A stretch of 64,000 nucleotides of DNA from Wolfiporia cocos (Eukaryota; Basidiomycota; Agaricomycetes; Polyporales; Phaeolaceae): assembly GCA_029448655.1 (NCBI GenBank), contig JACCLO010000013.1:558001-622000 (forward strand), written 5' to 3'. The notes under the pieces were generated by a model, which saw nothing but the letters and a program-made list of their open reading frames with translations, was not told the origin of the DNA and searched no databases. Within the stretch, counting starts at the first letter, position 1. Every line of letters starts with the position of its first letter. A program made the translations under genes and the position numbers. Below are positions 53,667 through 64,000 of the stretch, in pieces.

Positions 53667-54554
53667 ATGTCTCTCGTATGTATATCTCGAAAGCCCACCC
53701 TCGATTCAGACGGTTGATCTCTCTACGGGCAGATTCATGCATTGGTTGCCCGAGGTTCGACCATCCTGGCCGAACATAAAAGCGGGCAGCGGGATTTCTC
53801 GCAAGGTATATTAAAGCATTCCTGTATGTTGTACATTGATGCAGAGTCTACGCAGCGACACAGACAATCCTCTCCAAGATACCTCCCAATAACAGCAAGC
53901 TCACGTATGTTTGGGAACAATATCTGTTCCACTACGTATCTGAAGGTGGATTCACCTACCTGGTGATGGCGGAGGACTCTGCTGGCCGGTGCGCTCTCAG
54001 CTTGAAACCTTGAAAGTAGACATCATTAACCCGGGCCTTTGGCATAGTCGGATGCCATTCACCTTCCTCGCCGAGCTCCAGCAACTCTTCACATCCGCCC
54101 CCTCCGCCTCCGACTCCGACTCGTTCTCGTCCGCGCCCGCATACGCCCTGCAGGGCACCTTCGGGCCGACGATCGCGCAGCTCATGCATACGTACAACAC
54201 CGCGCCACCCGCCGACGAGCTCGCGCGGGCACAGTCCGAGCTTGCGCAGGTGAAGGACATCATGGTCCAGAACGTCGAGCAGATCCTCTCGCGCGGCGAG
54301 CGCATCGAGCTCCTCGTCGACAAGACGGACAACATGGCGAGCCAGGCGACTGCGTTCCGCCGCGGCGCGCGCACGGTGCGCCGGAGCATGTGGTGGAAGA
54401 ACAAGCGGGTGGTTGGGCTCAGCTTTGTGGTCGGCTTGGTATGTTTCTCCTATCATTTGTGAGTTTACTTTCTGACAAGGCGCAGGTTCTGGCTTGGATT
54501 CTAGCCGCTCAGTTTTGTGGGGCTGGTCTGAACCAGTGCGGGGCAAAGTCATGA
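53667..54554 (+). CDS. VAMP7-like longin R-SNARE
   Basis: Predicted exons are 53667-53675, 53733-53805, 53847-53988, 54048-54438 and 54486-54554: 227 residues. The first exon encodes MSL only. Residues 1-120 are a longin domain (HALVARGSTILAEH, KLTYVWEQYLFHYVSEGGFTY). The SNARE motif follows (about 135-190: ARAQSELAQVKDIMVQNVEQ, GERIELLVDKT with the zero-layer Arg) and a C-terminal membrane anchor (VVGLSFVVGLVLAWILAAQF), then a short lumenal tail. VAMP7-type SNAREs act in fusion at vacuole or endosomes; the closest yeast counterpart by role is Nyv1. Sec22 and Ykt6 are less likely given the longin start and the transmembrane end. Intron phases all agree. Confidence 0.88.
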
Positions 54555-54966
54555 ACAGTGCCCTCGTGGTGTGTCTCGTTTATGGCCCTTGCGGATACTT
54601 TGCGGATTCTATGTTGTATATTATACTCTTACCTCTATTTCTTGAATGTATCATTATTCCGTTGCGTGATAGATTGATGGCAAACACGTCGCGGAGGCAC
54701 TTTCGGAACACGCCACGTTGTTGCGCAGTCGCGCAGACCGAATTCCTTAGTGTCCTACTTCCAACCACCTACTTCGTACTTTCCCGCCATTCAACGCGTA
54801 ACTTGTACTACGACACACTGTGGAAGCGTTTTCTGAGTGCTAATCCAAGGCAAAACCAGCACTACATCTCGCGACTTTGGTCGCCGCCAACACTCATTAT
54901 CTCCCGCCACGGACCCGCTCTCTGACCTCACTCCAAACCCTCTGTAACTCATAACCTACCCCGACA

Positions 54967-56325
54967 ATGTCCGCAATCGACTACTCCGTCGTCGTGCCCG
55001 CGTACAGGGAGGCGGGCAACCTGCGCCCGCTCGTGACGCGCATCTTCGCCGCGCTGCAGCGCATCGACTCGCCCGTGCCCGCGCACGCGGTCGAGGTGAT
55101 CGTCGTCGACGACAACTCGCGCGACGGCTCGGTCGAGGTCGTGCATGCCCTCCAGCGCGAGGGCTACCGCGTCCGCATCATCGTGCGCACCACCGAGCGC
55201 GGGCTCAGCAGCGCCGTCGTGCGCGGCTTCCAGGAGGCGCAGGGGGACAACATGCTCTGCATGGACGCCGATCTGCAGGTGAGTGCGTGCTGCGTGTTCT
55301 GCAGGTGTGGCTCGCTCGGGCTGTCCGCATCGGCGCGCTCGTCTCTACGCGGCGACAGAGATAGGTAGTGCGTCGTGGCTTGTCATGCGTTCGGCGATGC
55401 TTCATAGAGACTGCCGTATGAGATGTGCGGGCTAGGCCTGCGCGGAGGCATGCGCACGCGTACTTAGATCTCGAATTCCATCTCAGCAGGCAGCATGAGG
55501 GCTTCCTTCCGCGCGATTGTGAATGCACTTGAAGGTCGTCACTGCGCCATGAATATGGGGACATCGACTAGCGGAATAGCTAGACCCCATCTGAGCGATC
55601 TGCACGCTCCTTCCACGACCACGTTTGCACGTCGATTTTCGAGCGGGTCTCAGACGGCCACTGCAGTCTATGACTTTCTGGAAGCAGTGATGATGCTGAC
55701 CGCGTCCTGATTGACGTCCCCACATCCAGCACCCGCCCGAATTCGTACCCCAAATGCTCGCCGCGCTCTCACCAACAAGGGTGTTCGTGCTCGGCACACG
55801 ATACGGCGGCGGCGTAGGCGCCATCGACGAGGGCTGGCCCCTCCACCGGCGCGTCATCTCGAACGGCGCACGCATGCTCGCGCTCCCGCTCACCTCGGCG
55901 AGCGACCCCATGTCTGGGTTCTTCGGCATCCGCAAGGAGGTGGTACGTCGCATGCCTCCCTCTCGCCCCTCGCCTCTCGCTCACCGCACCCGCAGTTCAG
56001 CAAGGCGCGGAACCTCAACTCACAGGGCTTCAAGATCGCGCTGGACCTGCTTGTCAAGGCACGCATCCCCCCGCACGCGATCGCGGAGGTGCCGTTCGCG
56101 TTCGGGCTGCGCACGGAGGGCGAGAGCAAGCTCGACAGCAAGGTGATGATCAAGTACCTCCTGCAGCTCGCGGAGCTGTACTGGTACGGCTACCACGGCG
56201 TCGTCGCGTTCCTTTTCCTCGGCATTTTTGCGCTCTTTGTGCTCTTCCTGCGGTGGTGGTGGAGCGATCCCGTGACAAGGCAGGTGACGGTGCCGCCGAC
56301 GACGGGCAAGGGCCGTGCTCACTGA
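54967..56325 (+). CDS. Dolichol-phosphate mannosyltransferase (DPM1-like, GT2)
   Basis: Predicted exons are 54967-55278, 55730-55942 and 55996-56325: 284 residues. The GT2 fold starts at YSVVVPAYREAGNL; VVDDNSRDG and the metal-binding MDADLQHPPE are present, followed by LGTRYGGGVG and DPMSGFFG, typical of dolichol-phosphate mannose synthases. A C-terminal hydrophobic segment (VVAFLFLGIFALFVLFLRWW) indicates an anchored form like yeast Dpm1, not the soluble form that needs DPM2/3. The enzyme transfers mannose from GDP-mannose to dolichyl phosphate for N-glycans, GPI anchors and O-mannosylation at the ER. Intron 1 is long for this genome (451 bp). Confidence 0.92.
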
Positions 56326-57760
56326 GCACCGCGTGTGCCGTGATGCTGCGTCGATGCATGTTTGTAGTAAAAGTAGATACCCACTGAATGGACAGATCGT
56401 AAGTACAGTATGCTGCGGTGACAGTGCTGGTTTGAGGGTTGTAGTTTATACGAACGCTCACTGCACTGCGGGCTGCGCACTGAACTGAACTGATAAGCAG
56501 ATCCTGGTTCAAGAAGTCCGTTGAAGCTGGTTTGCCATGCCATGCAATACCACTCATCAACGTGTGTGTCACACCGAAAAGGCGTGGTGTACAAAGGCAC
56601 ATTGCTGCGTGGTGCATTCTTTCGAATCGGCGGATTATACTAAGGGCACGTAACGTTCTAGACATTGTAATATGTTGCTTAATGGCTTCCTTCCCCATGC
56701 TGAGAAGCCACGCTCGCCGTCGGTCTCACATGATCGCAACACCAAGAGTGAGCGGAGCGCCCCTAGTCCTTCTTGACTATCTGTGGGTACAACAGGTCGG
56801 AATTGCTGTTAGTTCAGGCCCATAACGCTGTACTAGTTCAGCGCCAGGTGAATGGGAGGTGCACTAGCATGAGCTCCCCGTTATGAACGTCCTGGCGTAC
56901 CCGGAGGTCGGTCCATCCAGAGACTATGCAAGCGCCATATCTCTCCCATGCTAAGACGCCGCCGTCGCCGCTGTCCCATCACCTCAAGGCTCACAAGAGG
57001 CATCACTGAATAGGGCGCTCCATTGCCCGTATTCTTCCATCCACGAACACGGCAGGCCTGCAGCGTTGCACGACTGATGGGCCAGGCCAGGTGCTGCGGA
57101 GGCACTAATCCCCCGAGCTGCCTGCGCAGACCCTGCAGCTCCCCGGAGGCCGTCACGCTGTCTCCGACGGTCTCCCACCTCGAATCACGCAAATGAAATC
57201 ACGCAAATGAAAGCCTTCAATTGGGTGCTGCGAGTCTGTTTGTCAAAACTCCTCCCACATTGAGTGCCCCAGAGCATGCCTGCCGGAACACTACTGCGGG
57301 CGAGATCGCTATAAACATCTTCATCTTGCACCGGCCACCGCGTCGACAGATTGGCGTGAGGCGATGCATTGGGTGGTATCGCGAATAGCGCGCAACGGGC
57401 TGGGAAGAGGGCTGGCGATATCAGGACCCACGCTCGAAAGCTCCCGTGCGGCGTGATGGAAATTTTGCAGAATGTCCGTAGACATGCAGAGGGGTGCAAG
57501 GTGTCTCCGTGTCGCAGGGACGCCATGCGAGAGATACACGACTGATGTTTGTTTCGAAGCTCGCTTTCCGTAAGGCGGCTGAATACATTGTAATGTTTGC
57601 ATTGTAATAATAATAGTGATGGCATCGTGCCAGCTATGCGAATCATGATGATGATGATGATGAGTAGAGACCAAAGCATCGCCAAATATCCCAGGGCGAC
57701 GACATAACACCGAGCATGCTCGACAAAGATAAGCCATTAACAATAGCGCAGGTGGACCAT
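56326..57760. other. Intergenic, no gene recognised
   Basis: Contains a short ATG/ATC triplet run near 57645-57662 and two related stretches (56690-56760 and 56940-57000) but no convincing gene. Confidence 0.45.
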
Positions 57761-59838
57761 TTATGATACCCCTTGCACTTCCCGCATTGCCCGAAACGTC
57801 TGCGTCAGGCCCGATGCTTTAGCTGTCGGACTACCCGTCGATGGCTGACGCGGATACATCGGCTTCGCCTGGTCGTGTGACGCAGACGTCGTAGCGCGCA
57901 CCGCCGGCGGCTGATAATACGCGGGAGAAGACGACGACGTTATGTCGCGCTCCTTCGACGCAGCGCTCGGTGACGGTGGTGTTTGTGTCATGGATGACTT
58001 CTTCGCGCGTGCGCGTTCAGCGGCTTTCGCCGCTTCGCTAGCTCGCGAGATCGTACCCATCCGCTGCATAGATGATTGAGGAGGCATCACCGGTGGAGGA
58101 ACCACCGGCGGTGGCGGCGATGGCGAAGGATTCGACGTCTGGGTCATGGAAGGAGCCGTAGATTGACAGTGATGCGTCGACGACAGTTCAAGCCCGGACT
58201 CAGACGGTGATATAGCACGGACTCGATGCGCTATCGGAGGATCGTCAAGCAACTCGCGTAGCTGGGCGCGCGAGCGGGCATGCTCATCCTCCTGCGTCAG
58301 AGGTCGGAAAGGCGCAGATATGCGATCAAGTACAGATGTAGCAGAAGTACGTGATTCCTGCTGAGCAAGTCCAGTCGAATAAGGAGTGAGGTCCCCGTGC
58401 CGCTCGCGATTTGAGAAACGTATGCCCGAGACACTGGGAGACGACGAGCAGCTTTCCATGTGGACGTCAGGAGTACCGCGAGGCAGAGATCGAGACATAG
58501 GATCGTCGTAGCGGCTCAAGAGAGAAGCGTTACTCGGCCTCCGCGTCATTTTGGGCTCGATCGGGATAGGCTGCCGCAAGTACGAGCTGCCGCTGCTGCT
58601 CTGGCTCCGTCTCTCGTCGTCTTCGTCGCTGGCGTACCCCGAAAGTGAACGGAAAGCATTCGGGAGTAGTGGGGAGATAGCCAGGGTGGGAGGAACTGGT
58701 GATATGCGGAATACGTCCCCCTTTGAATTTTTGATGGGCGGCGAGTCGAACGGATCATCATGCGACTGCGACAAATCCATGAGATCGATAGATCTCTCCT
58801 TGAACAAGAAACGAGATTCAATAGGTCGCGGCGGGATGGGAAGAGGATTGCGAGAACGGCGTTCTAGCTCCTTCGCCCATTCGAGCACTTCTCGGCACTC
58901 AGCTAAGCAAGTATCATACTATCACGTGGCATCAGTGCAAGACAGCTAGACGGAAGCCGAGGCAACGCTCACTTTGCTAAAGGGGGGTCAGACGCGTGCG
59001 GTAGACGAGATAATCGAAGATGCTTACCCGGCCCAATCCTTGTCTAATCTCTCGAGCTCCTCGCGAAGGCTGCTTTCAACAGCATGAGCGACTTCTCGGT
59101 CGTGTTCCCGCTTCCTCTGGAGCTCTTCGATCTCCCTTTCTGCGGACTCTTGCTGCTCGCGCAACTGCTCTTCTGCAGCCTCTCGCTGAAGGCGAAGCTG
59201 CTCATGAAGACGGACTTCAGCTGCTTCTTCCAGTTCAGAAAGCTGCTTCACGAGGTCCTGCCGCACTTGCTGCGCTTCGGCAAGTAAGTACTTCTCTTCC
59301 TTGCCTTTTCGCTGCATCTCGGTATACTTGTAGAGCAGCACATGGGCTGAGCGCAGATCTGCATGCTAACGGCAGCGCAGGGCGTCAGTGGCATTCTATA
59401 GTATTCGAAAATGCAATCGTACCTCTTTTTCGGGCTGCGTCTGCAGCCAGGCATGGATTTCCTGTATTAACTCGTTCACTTCACTCGCCATTGCACCTTC
59501 GCGCACAATGCGAGTAATGTGTTTCATGTACACCTGTGCCTCGCGACTCTCCGAGGAACCGGGCGGCGGAGGAGGAGTAGAAGACCGACTGTATTCAACG
59601 TGCAGTTTGCGCAGCTCGGCCGGGTCAAACGGCGTCCGACATAGAGGACAAGTATGCCGGGTCAGTTGTTGCAAGCACCTTTGGCCAGCCAGAATCAGTC
59701 GAAGGGTTCGAGGATGGAGATCTTGTAGTAGTACCTGAGACAGAACGTGTGTCCACATGTGATAGCATAGGGTACCTTGCCGTCGGTGAAGCTATCGAGG
59801 CAGACGTCGCACACCGATGATGTGCTCAGGACGAGCAT
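57761..59838 (-). CDS. RING-finger protein with coiled coil and Ser/Pro-rich tail
   Basis: Predicted exons are 59838-59735, 59678-59423, 59365-59028, a 4-nt exon 58976-58973, and 58897-57761: 612 residues. The N terminus is a C3HC4 RING (VCDVCLDSFTDGK, TCGHTFCLRCLQQL, CPLCRTPFDP), suggesting E3 ubiquitin ligase activity. Residues about 120-230 form a charged coiled coil rich in Glu, Gln and Arg (QLSELEEAAEVRLHEQLRLQREA). The last 370 residues are disordered, Ser/Pro rich. The microexon is needed to keep phase between the coiled-coil exon and the last exon. Partner and substrate are unknown. A paralog starts at 63556 on the other strand. Confidence 0.8.
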
Positions 59839-62800
59839 GTCGGAAGGAGGGTGTTAAGGAATGGAGGAGGATGGCGGTGGCGAGCGGCACAGAGGTCTGG
59901 CATCCGGATATAAGAGGAGGGAGCAGCCCGGTCGCCTAGCCGTAATCGCGTGCCGGCCAGGCTATGTTCAAGCTGAACCGGGGTGGCAATACTTCCCTGG
60001 CATGAGGCGATCGGGACTCAATCTGGGGAATGTGCGTCCCGCGCTCTGGGGCATGCGATCAAAATATGACGCCCCAGGAGCTGATGTACAAGGAATAGTG
60101 CCTGATGGCGCCCTTACGGACCATCCCGGTCATTGGACGAGGGCCGCACAGAACGTGACCGCTTGGTGGCGACCGGACCTTGACAATTGTGCCGCTCGCG
60201 CCCCGAAGAGACGCCACGTCTCAAACTCTTCGGACTGCCTCGTCGGACCCTTCATAGCATGCGAAAGCATGACGAAACGAGCATAGGTCGGGGAAGTCTG
60301 ACTGATCGGCAGCCGGATCGAACCACCTGCCTCGTGTTCCCAGCGTGCCCGAAAAGGCGTGCTATCGAGAAATGACGGATTCTGCGTCGCATTCTTCTGC
60401 TTCAGGGCCACATTAGGTATGCCTTCATGCGTTATGGAGAGATTAGCTGATCTAGTGATGTCAATATGCCTGTACGTGGAGCACAAGACTGCGTCGTTGA
60501 CGTCGGTCAAAGTGCAAGCGCCACTCACTCGTGTCCTGTGTGAGTCTACAACCAGAGGAGAGTATAATGCGGAAGATAAGCGGCACGCACCGGAGTTAAC
60601 CAGAGGCACAAATCGGACGAGGCCAATCGCTGAAATGCAGCTTTCTTTTCAACCAAATATCGGGAGCAATTCCGAGAACGAGCCGCATGGATGGAAGTAG
60701 TAAAAGGGTGCCAGCAGCATCTAGAAGCTAGCTATGAACGGCGAGGTGCCAGGACAGATTCTGGAATGCAATGCACGAATCGAGAATTAAGGATTGTCAT
60801 AAGCAGATGCAGCGCGTGGCTAGAGCTTTCTGATATGAATCACCCCACATTGAAGCACCCCGCATGCGGAGAGAACAGCTGGCATTCTCGACAGTTGTTG
60901 TTCACATGGATTTTAAAGCGTCCATAGCAGAGGTCGCAGCAGCATCGACAGGGAGGGGAGGTCTGCGCCCTGATGTTTTGTTGCCGCGCATATCTCCGAG
61001 GAACGTGAGCATCTTGGCTTAGTAGCCATGATTGCAGCCGAACGATAGTAGGTCGGCGATTCCAGCGCACATGCAAGAGGGCACGTTCGAACGTCGCGCG
61101 TGCGCATAGATAGCCAATTGGTATAGTCGAATAAAAAGCATCAAGGAGTTGGATGATGGCATTCAAATGCTGAGTGTCAGAACTTACTCAAGCGAAAGTT
61201 CAATCCCGCAGAGTAAAGGTGATGGTGAGAATCGCGGCCCAACTCTTCCATCTGCCCATGATTTTGATCGGAGAGCTACGTACTTCGATTTAATTTGAAT
61301 TTCGAGAACGCATCGTGGACACGACCTCTAAGAAACGTTGATTCGTTGTCCAGCGTAACACGCGTCGCAAAGTAGCCGCCAGGACATTCCCAGGTAATGA
61401 CGATAGAAGATGTTCTGGAGCTGACGGATATCAACGTCGTGGGCGAGATGGGAATTGGAGCGAGTCAAATATCTGTTTTTCAGATACTCAAGTTCTGAGA
61501 AGTGTTCATGACCGCACATTCCACGGGGATTATCGCCGTAATGAGATTGCGTTGCGAAGCTCACCGCGAGTTTCCCGGTTTGAAGAGACACCAGAGAACA
61601 GAAGAGCCAGCTTTGCATTGATACAAGACTACGGAAGCATAGGTGGTCCCCTCGTTCAGGATGAAGCCTCCTAACATATAAGATGCAAGTCTGTCCAAGA
61701 GCATATAGTTGCGACGAACGGAAGCTACTCGAGACCAAAGAGATACTCCACTGGCCAGACACAGCTGATGTTGTACGACAGATTTTCTGACGGGCCATAT
61801 GCAGCGCTTTGTCGCCCCAAAGTAAGCCTGTCAACATTCAACCCAGCGTATATGAAAGTCAACTTGTTGCTGGTCTGCAAGATTTGCCCCAGCTGAAGAA
61901 GAGATGGACAAAAGGCAAAGTCAGTCGGTCGTAGTGACTCTGGTGTCTGGTGATGTGACATTTGTGACATGGCACATTACAGCAATTACTTTGATGGCTT
62001 GTGGCACTCGTTCATGCACTTTATGCGCCGAATGATTACAGTAAATCAGATTCTCGTGACTTCATTGAGTATACGAGAACGCCCTTTGTACACTCCGTGA
62101 GGGGGCGAGATCATGACTGTCAAATTCTCGATGCACCTGGTAAGTGTATCCCAAGTCGCCCCTTTGCTCTCCTGACCACAAGAGGTTCCAGGAAAGTTTG
62201 GACTGGATGAAATCGACTACAATCGGAGTATTCAATGCTCCGAATGTGATTGAAATATGGTGTCTACCGCATCCGCGAGCCTGATATATTTATAAATCGC
62301 GCCTAGATCGGCCAATCTCTTGCATCAAAACATGCATGGCCAAGGTACGCGTATCATCACATGAACGTCCTTCAAAGTAGCCTCGGAGCCTTGGTCTAGT
62401 TGTCTTCATAAACTCGGACACCTCGAGGCATGCGGGCATTGAGGCTGGACTATGTTGCATTGGTACATCCATCTCACATATGCACCTACACAGAAAGGTA
62501 AGCTTGCGGCCGTGTTGCGACACGAGATCTGCATACGCGAGGGTTGCCCAACTATTTCGGCGTTCTAAACCGTTACTGCATAACCCTCCATGACATCAGC
62601 CCACACTCGGAGCTCGACACTCTTCTGCAAGGGTCTGGCAGATTAGCGTCCGTACATCCACTTTGAGCCCCAACTGTGTCGTCTGATCCATCATCTGCCT
62701 GCTACCCTGAGCCGCCTCATCGATGAATACCGCTTGGAGTGCACACGAGGCTATCGATCAACCTCGCTCGGGCTGCGCGCGACTCGTCGGATCCACAGAC

Positions 62801-63555
62801 CACGCTTGCCCAGGAGGTGCTGGATCGCAATTCATCGTTGGCAGTCCGCGTCTTCGGTGGATTAGACTCGGGGCTAGCGCGGCTCGGGCGGTACAAGCAA
62901 CGAGTGCTTCACCGCAGTACTAGTGCCGGGACATTACATTGATTGTTGAGTGGCCCCGAGGCAGTGAGCTTCACGATCTGTGAAGTGTGCAACTGTTCGC
63001 TCAGATTCGGATACGGGCCGTGATGGATCCCAATTCAACGGTGATTTCCATTGTACACATTACATATCGCTGAGTATTGCGATGTCCTCGTTCACTGTTC
63101 ATGACTTTCAGCTAGCAGTAAGCAAGTAATGCATGATTCTGTGTACCGCTAGAAGAGGACTTTGTTGCGCGGGTCTCCCGTCTTCTTTGCGTATATAACA
63201 CTTCTTCTGCATACAAAGGCCACGCGCCTGCACTCATAGCGGTGGGAAACCTCCTAGGTGAAAGAAACTTCCACGCCGGATGATACGCAACCCTCTTGGC
63301 GAGCCCGTTCTGTGATATTGTTCTTCCTCCTTCCTCCTGCAGATATTCAAGCGAAAATAACTTGCAAACTTGGCTCATATCACAGATTTTGGCCGATGCT
63401 GATGGCGATGCGCACAGCTGGCATTGCCTTCACAATATTTACGAGGGTCCCAAGTATCACGGTTACCTAATCTGGACGCCGGGAGGAGTCTGCCTGCCAC
63501 TGCCGCTTGCGCTCCTGCCACCACCCACGACGGACCGCTCACGCTCTGGACTTTG
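59839..63555. other. 3.7-kb region without a recognised gene
   Basis: Scattered frames exist, for example 61328-61837 (-), 62290-62523 (-, ATLAYADLVSQHGRKLTF-like reading when extended upstream) and 62739-62942 (+), but none shows a family motif or a consistent multi-exon model. Both ends should contain the promoters of the two divergent RING genes. Confidence 0.4.
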
Positions 63556-64000
63556 ATGCTCATAGTCCACCCCGCCTCTACGTGCGACGTATGTCTCGAC
63601 CCGTACTCCTGGGAGGCACCGGGCAATTGCCCGCACGCGATTGCCTGCGGACATGTCTTCTGCCTGAAGTGCGTACGAAGACTCAATTGTCTGACAGACC
63701 ATGAACATCTCGGACATGCAGTTGCCTGCGCTCGCTCGACCCGAGCCTCTGCCCGCTCTGCCGCAAAGCGTTCGACCCCAGCCGCATCAAGAAGCTACAC
63801 ATTGACCGGTACACGCCCACTGACTCACAGGGTATGCCTATTGTTGGACGCACGGAGGAAGATGAGCTACTCCATCGCATTGCGCTCTTCTTCGGGGATA
63901 GTGCCTCTGATGAGGATGTGAATGAGGTGCTGGAAGAAGTCCGTGAGTGGCTCGCGTCTCACACGCCTGGTGCAGTAAGTATTCGTCTTGTCTCGCGAAT
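63556..64000 (+). CDS. RING-finger protein, paralog of the 57.8-59.8 kb gene (partial)
   Basis: Exon 1 is 63556-63668 and exon 2 63722-63974, followed by a donor GTAAGT; the gene continues past the window. It encodes MLIVHPASTCDVCLDPY, ACGHVFCLNCLRSLDPSLC and PLCRKAFDPSRIKKLHIDRY, a C3HC4 RING, then an acidic helical stretch (DEDVNEVLEEVREWLASH). The intron interrupts the RING at the same codon and phase as in the minus-strand gene, so the two are paralogs in head-to-head order. Confidence 0.82.

Noticed and set aside
55279..55729. Frames inside the long first intron of the DPM1-like gene
   Set aside because: The flanking exons join perfectly in phase and motif (DADLQ to HPPE), and the frames inside show no features.
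57640..57665. ATG/ATC triplet run
   Set aside because: A short microsatellite with no wider structure.
60130..60609. 159-aa minus-strand frame
   Set aside because: No recognisable motif, atypical composition and no splice-consistent extension; not enough to call a gene.

Overview
The window is nuclear DNA of a basidiomycete fungus, most likely an Agaricomycete. The evidence is spliceosomal introns of about 49-57 bp with GT..AG ends, recognisable fungal housekeeping genes (Sec61-beta, a VAMP7-like R-SNARE, dolichol-phosphate mannosyltransferase), an expanded family of FunK1-type fungal protein kinases, and chromodomain Ty3/gypsy retrotransposons.

Layout. 1-6154: a hAT-like non-autonomous element, a tRNA-bearing TIR element, and FunK1 gene A (minus strand, intact, four exons). 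6155-31422: one 25-kb nest of three Ty3/gypsy elements. Element 1 (minus strand, decayed, target duplication ATGGG) is split in gag by element 2 (plus strand, 709-bp identical LTRs, duplication TGGTG). Element 2 is split in its 3' LTR by element 3 (plus strand, 534-bp identical LTRs, duplication CGAGG). A solo LTR of the element-2 family sits in element 1's 3' LTR (duplication GTAAG). 31423-51003: a FunK1 zone with a pseudogene (C), a pseudogene carrying five transposon insertions (D), a 5'-truncated copy (B) and a nearly intact copy (E). hAT-like elements with perfect 8-bp duplications, solo LTRs, a second copy of the tRNA-bearing element and a 30-bp minisatellite lie between them. 51004-64000: ordinary gene-rich DNA with Sec61-beta (-), VAMP7-like SNARE (+), DPM1-like transferase (+), a RING/coiled-coil gene (-), an unassigned 3.7-kb stretch, and the start of a paralogous RING gene (+).

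Most interesting system. All three retrotransposons carry a dUTPase domain, but in two domain orders: dUTPase then protease in element 1, protease then dUTPase in elements 2 and 3. Elements 2 and 3 also encode, overlapping the last kilobase of pol in another frame, a conserved accessory protein of about 355 residues with a coiled-coil-like module and two C-terminal zinc knuckles. Conservation alternates between the two overlapping frames along this kilobase, as expected for dual coding. Just inside each 5' LTR lies an 11-nt site complementary to LTR sequence 32-37 nt downstream of a TATA box, the geometry of Tf1-type self-primed reverse transcription; element 1 has the same layout with two transition mutations.

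Ancient copies decay mainly by C-to-T/G-to-A transitions, many at CpG, consistent with cytosine methylation of repeats. Exon-level gene models were assembled by hand from splice signals and family conservation; database searches and RNA evidence were not available.
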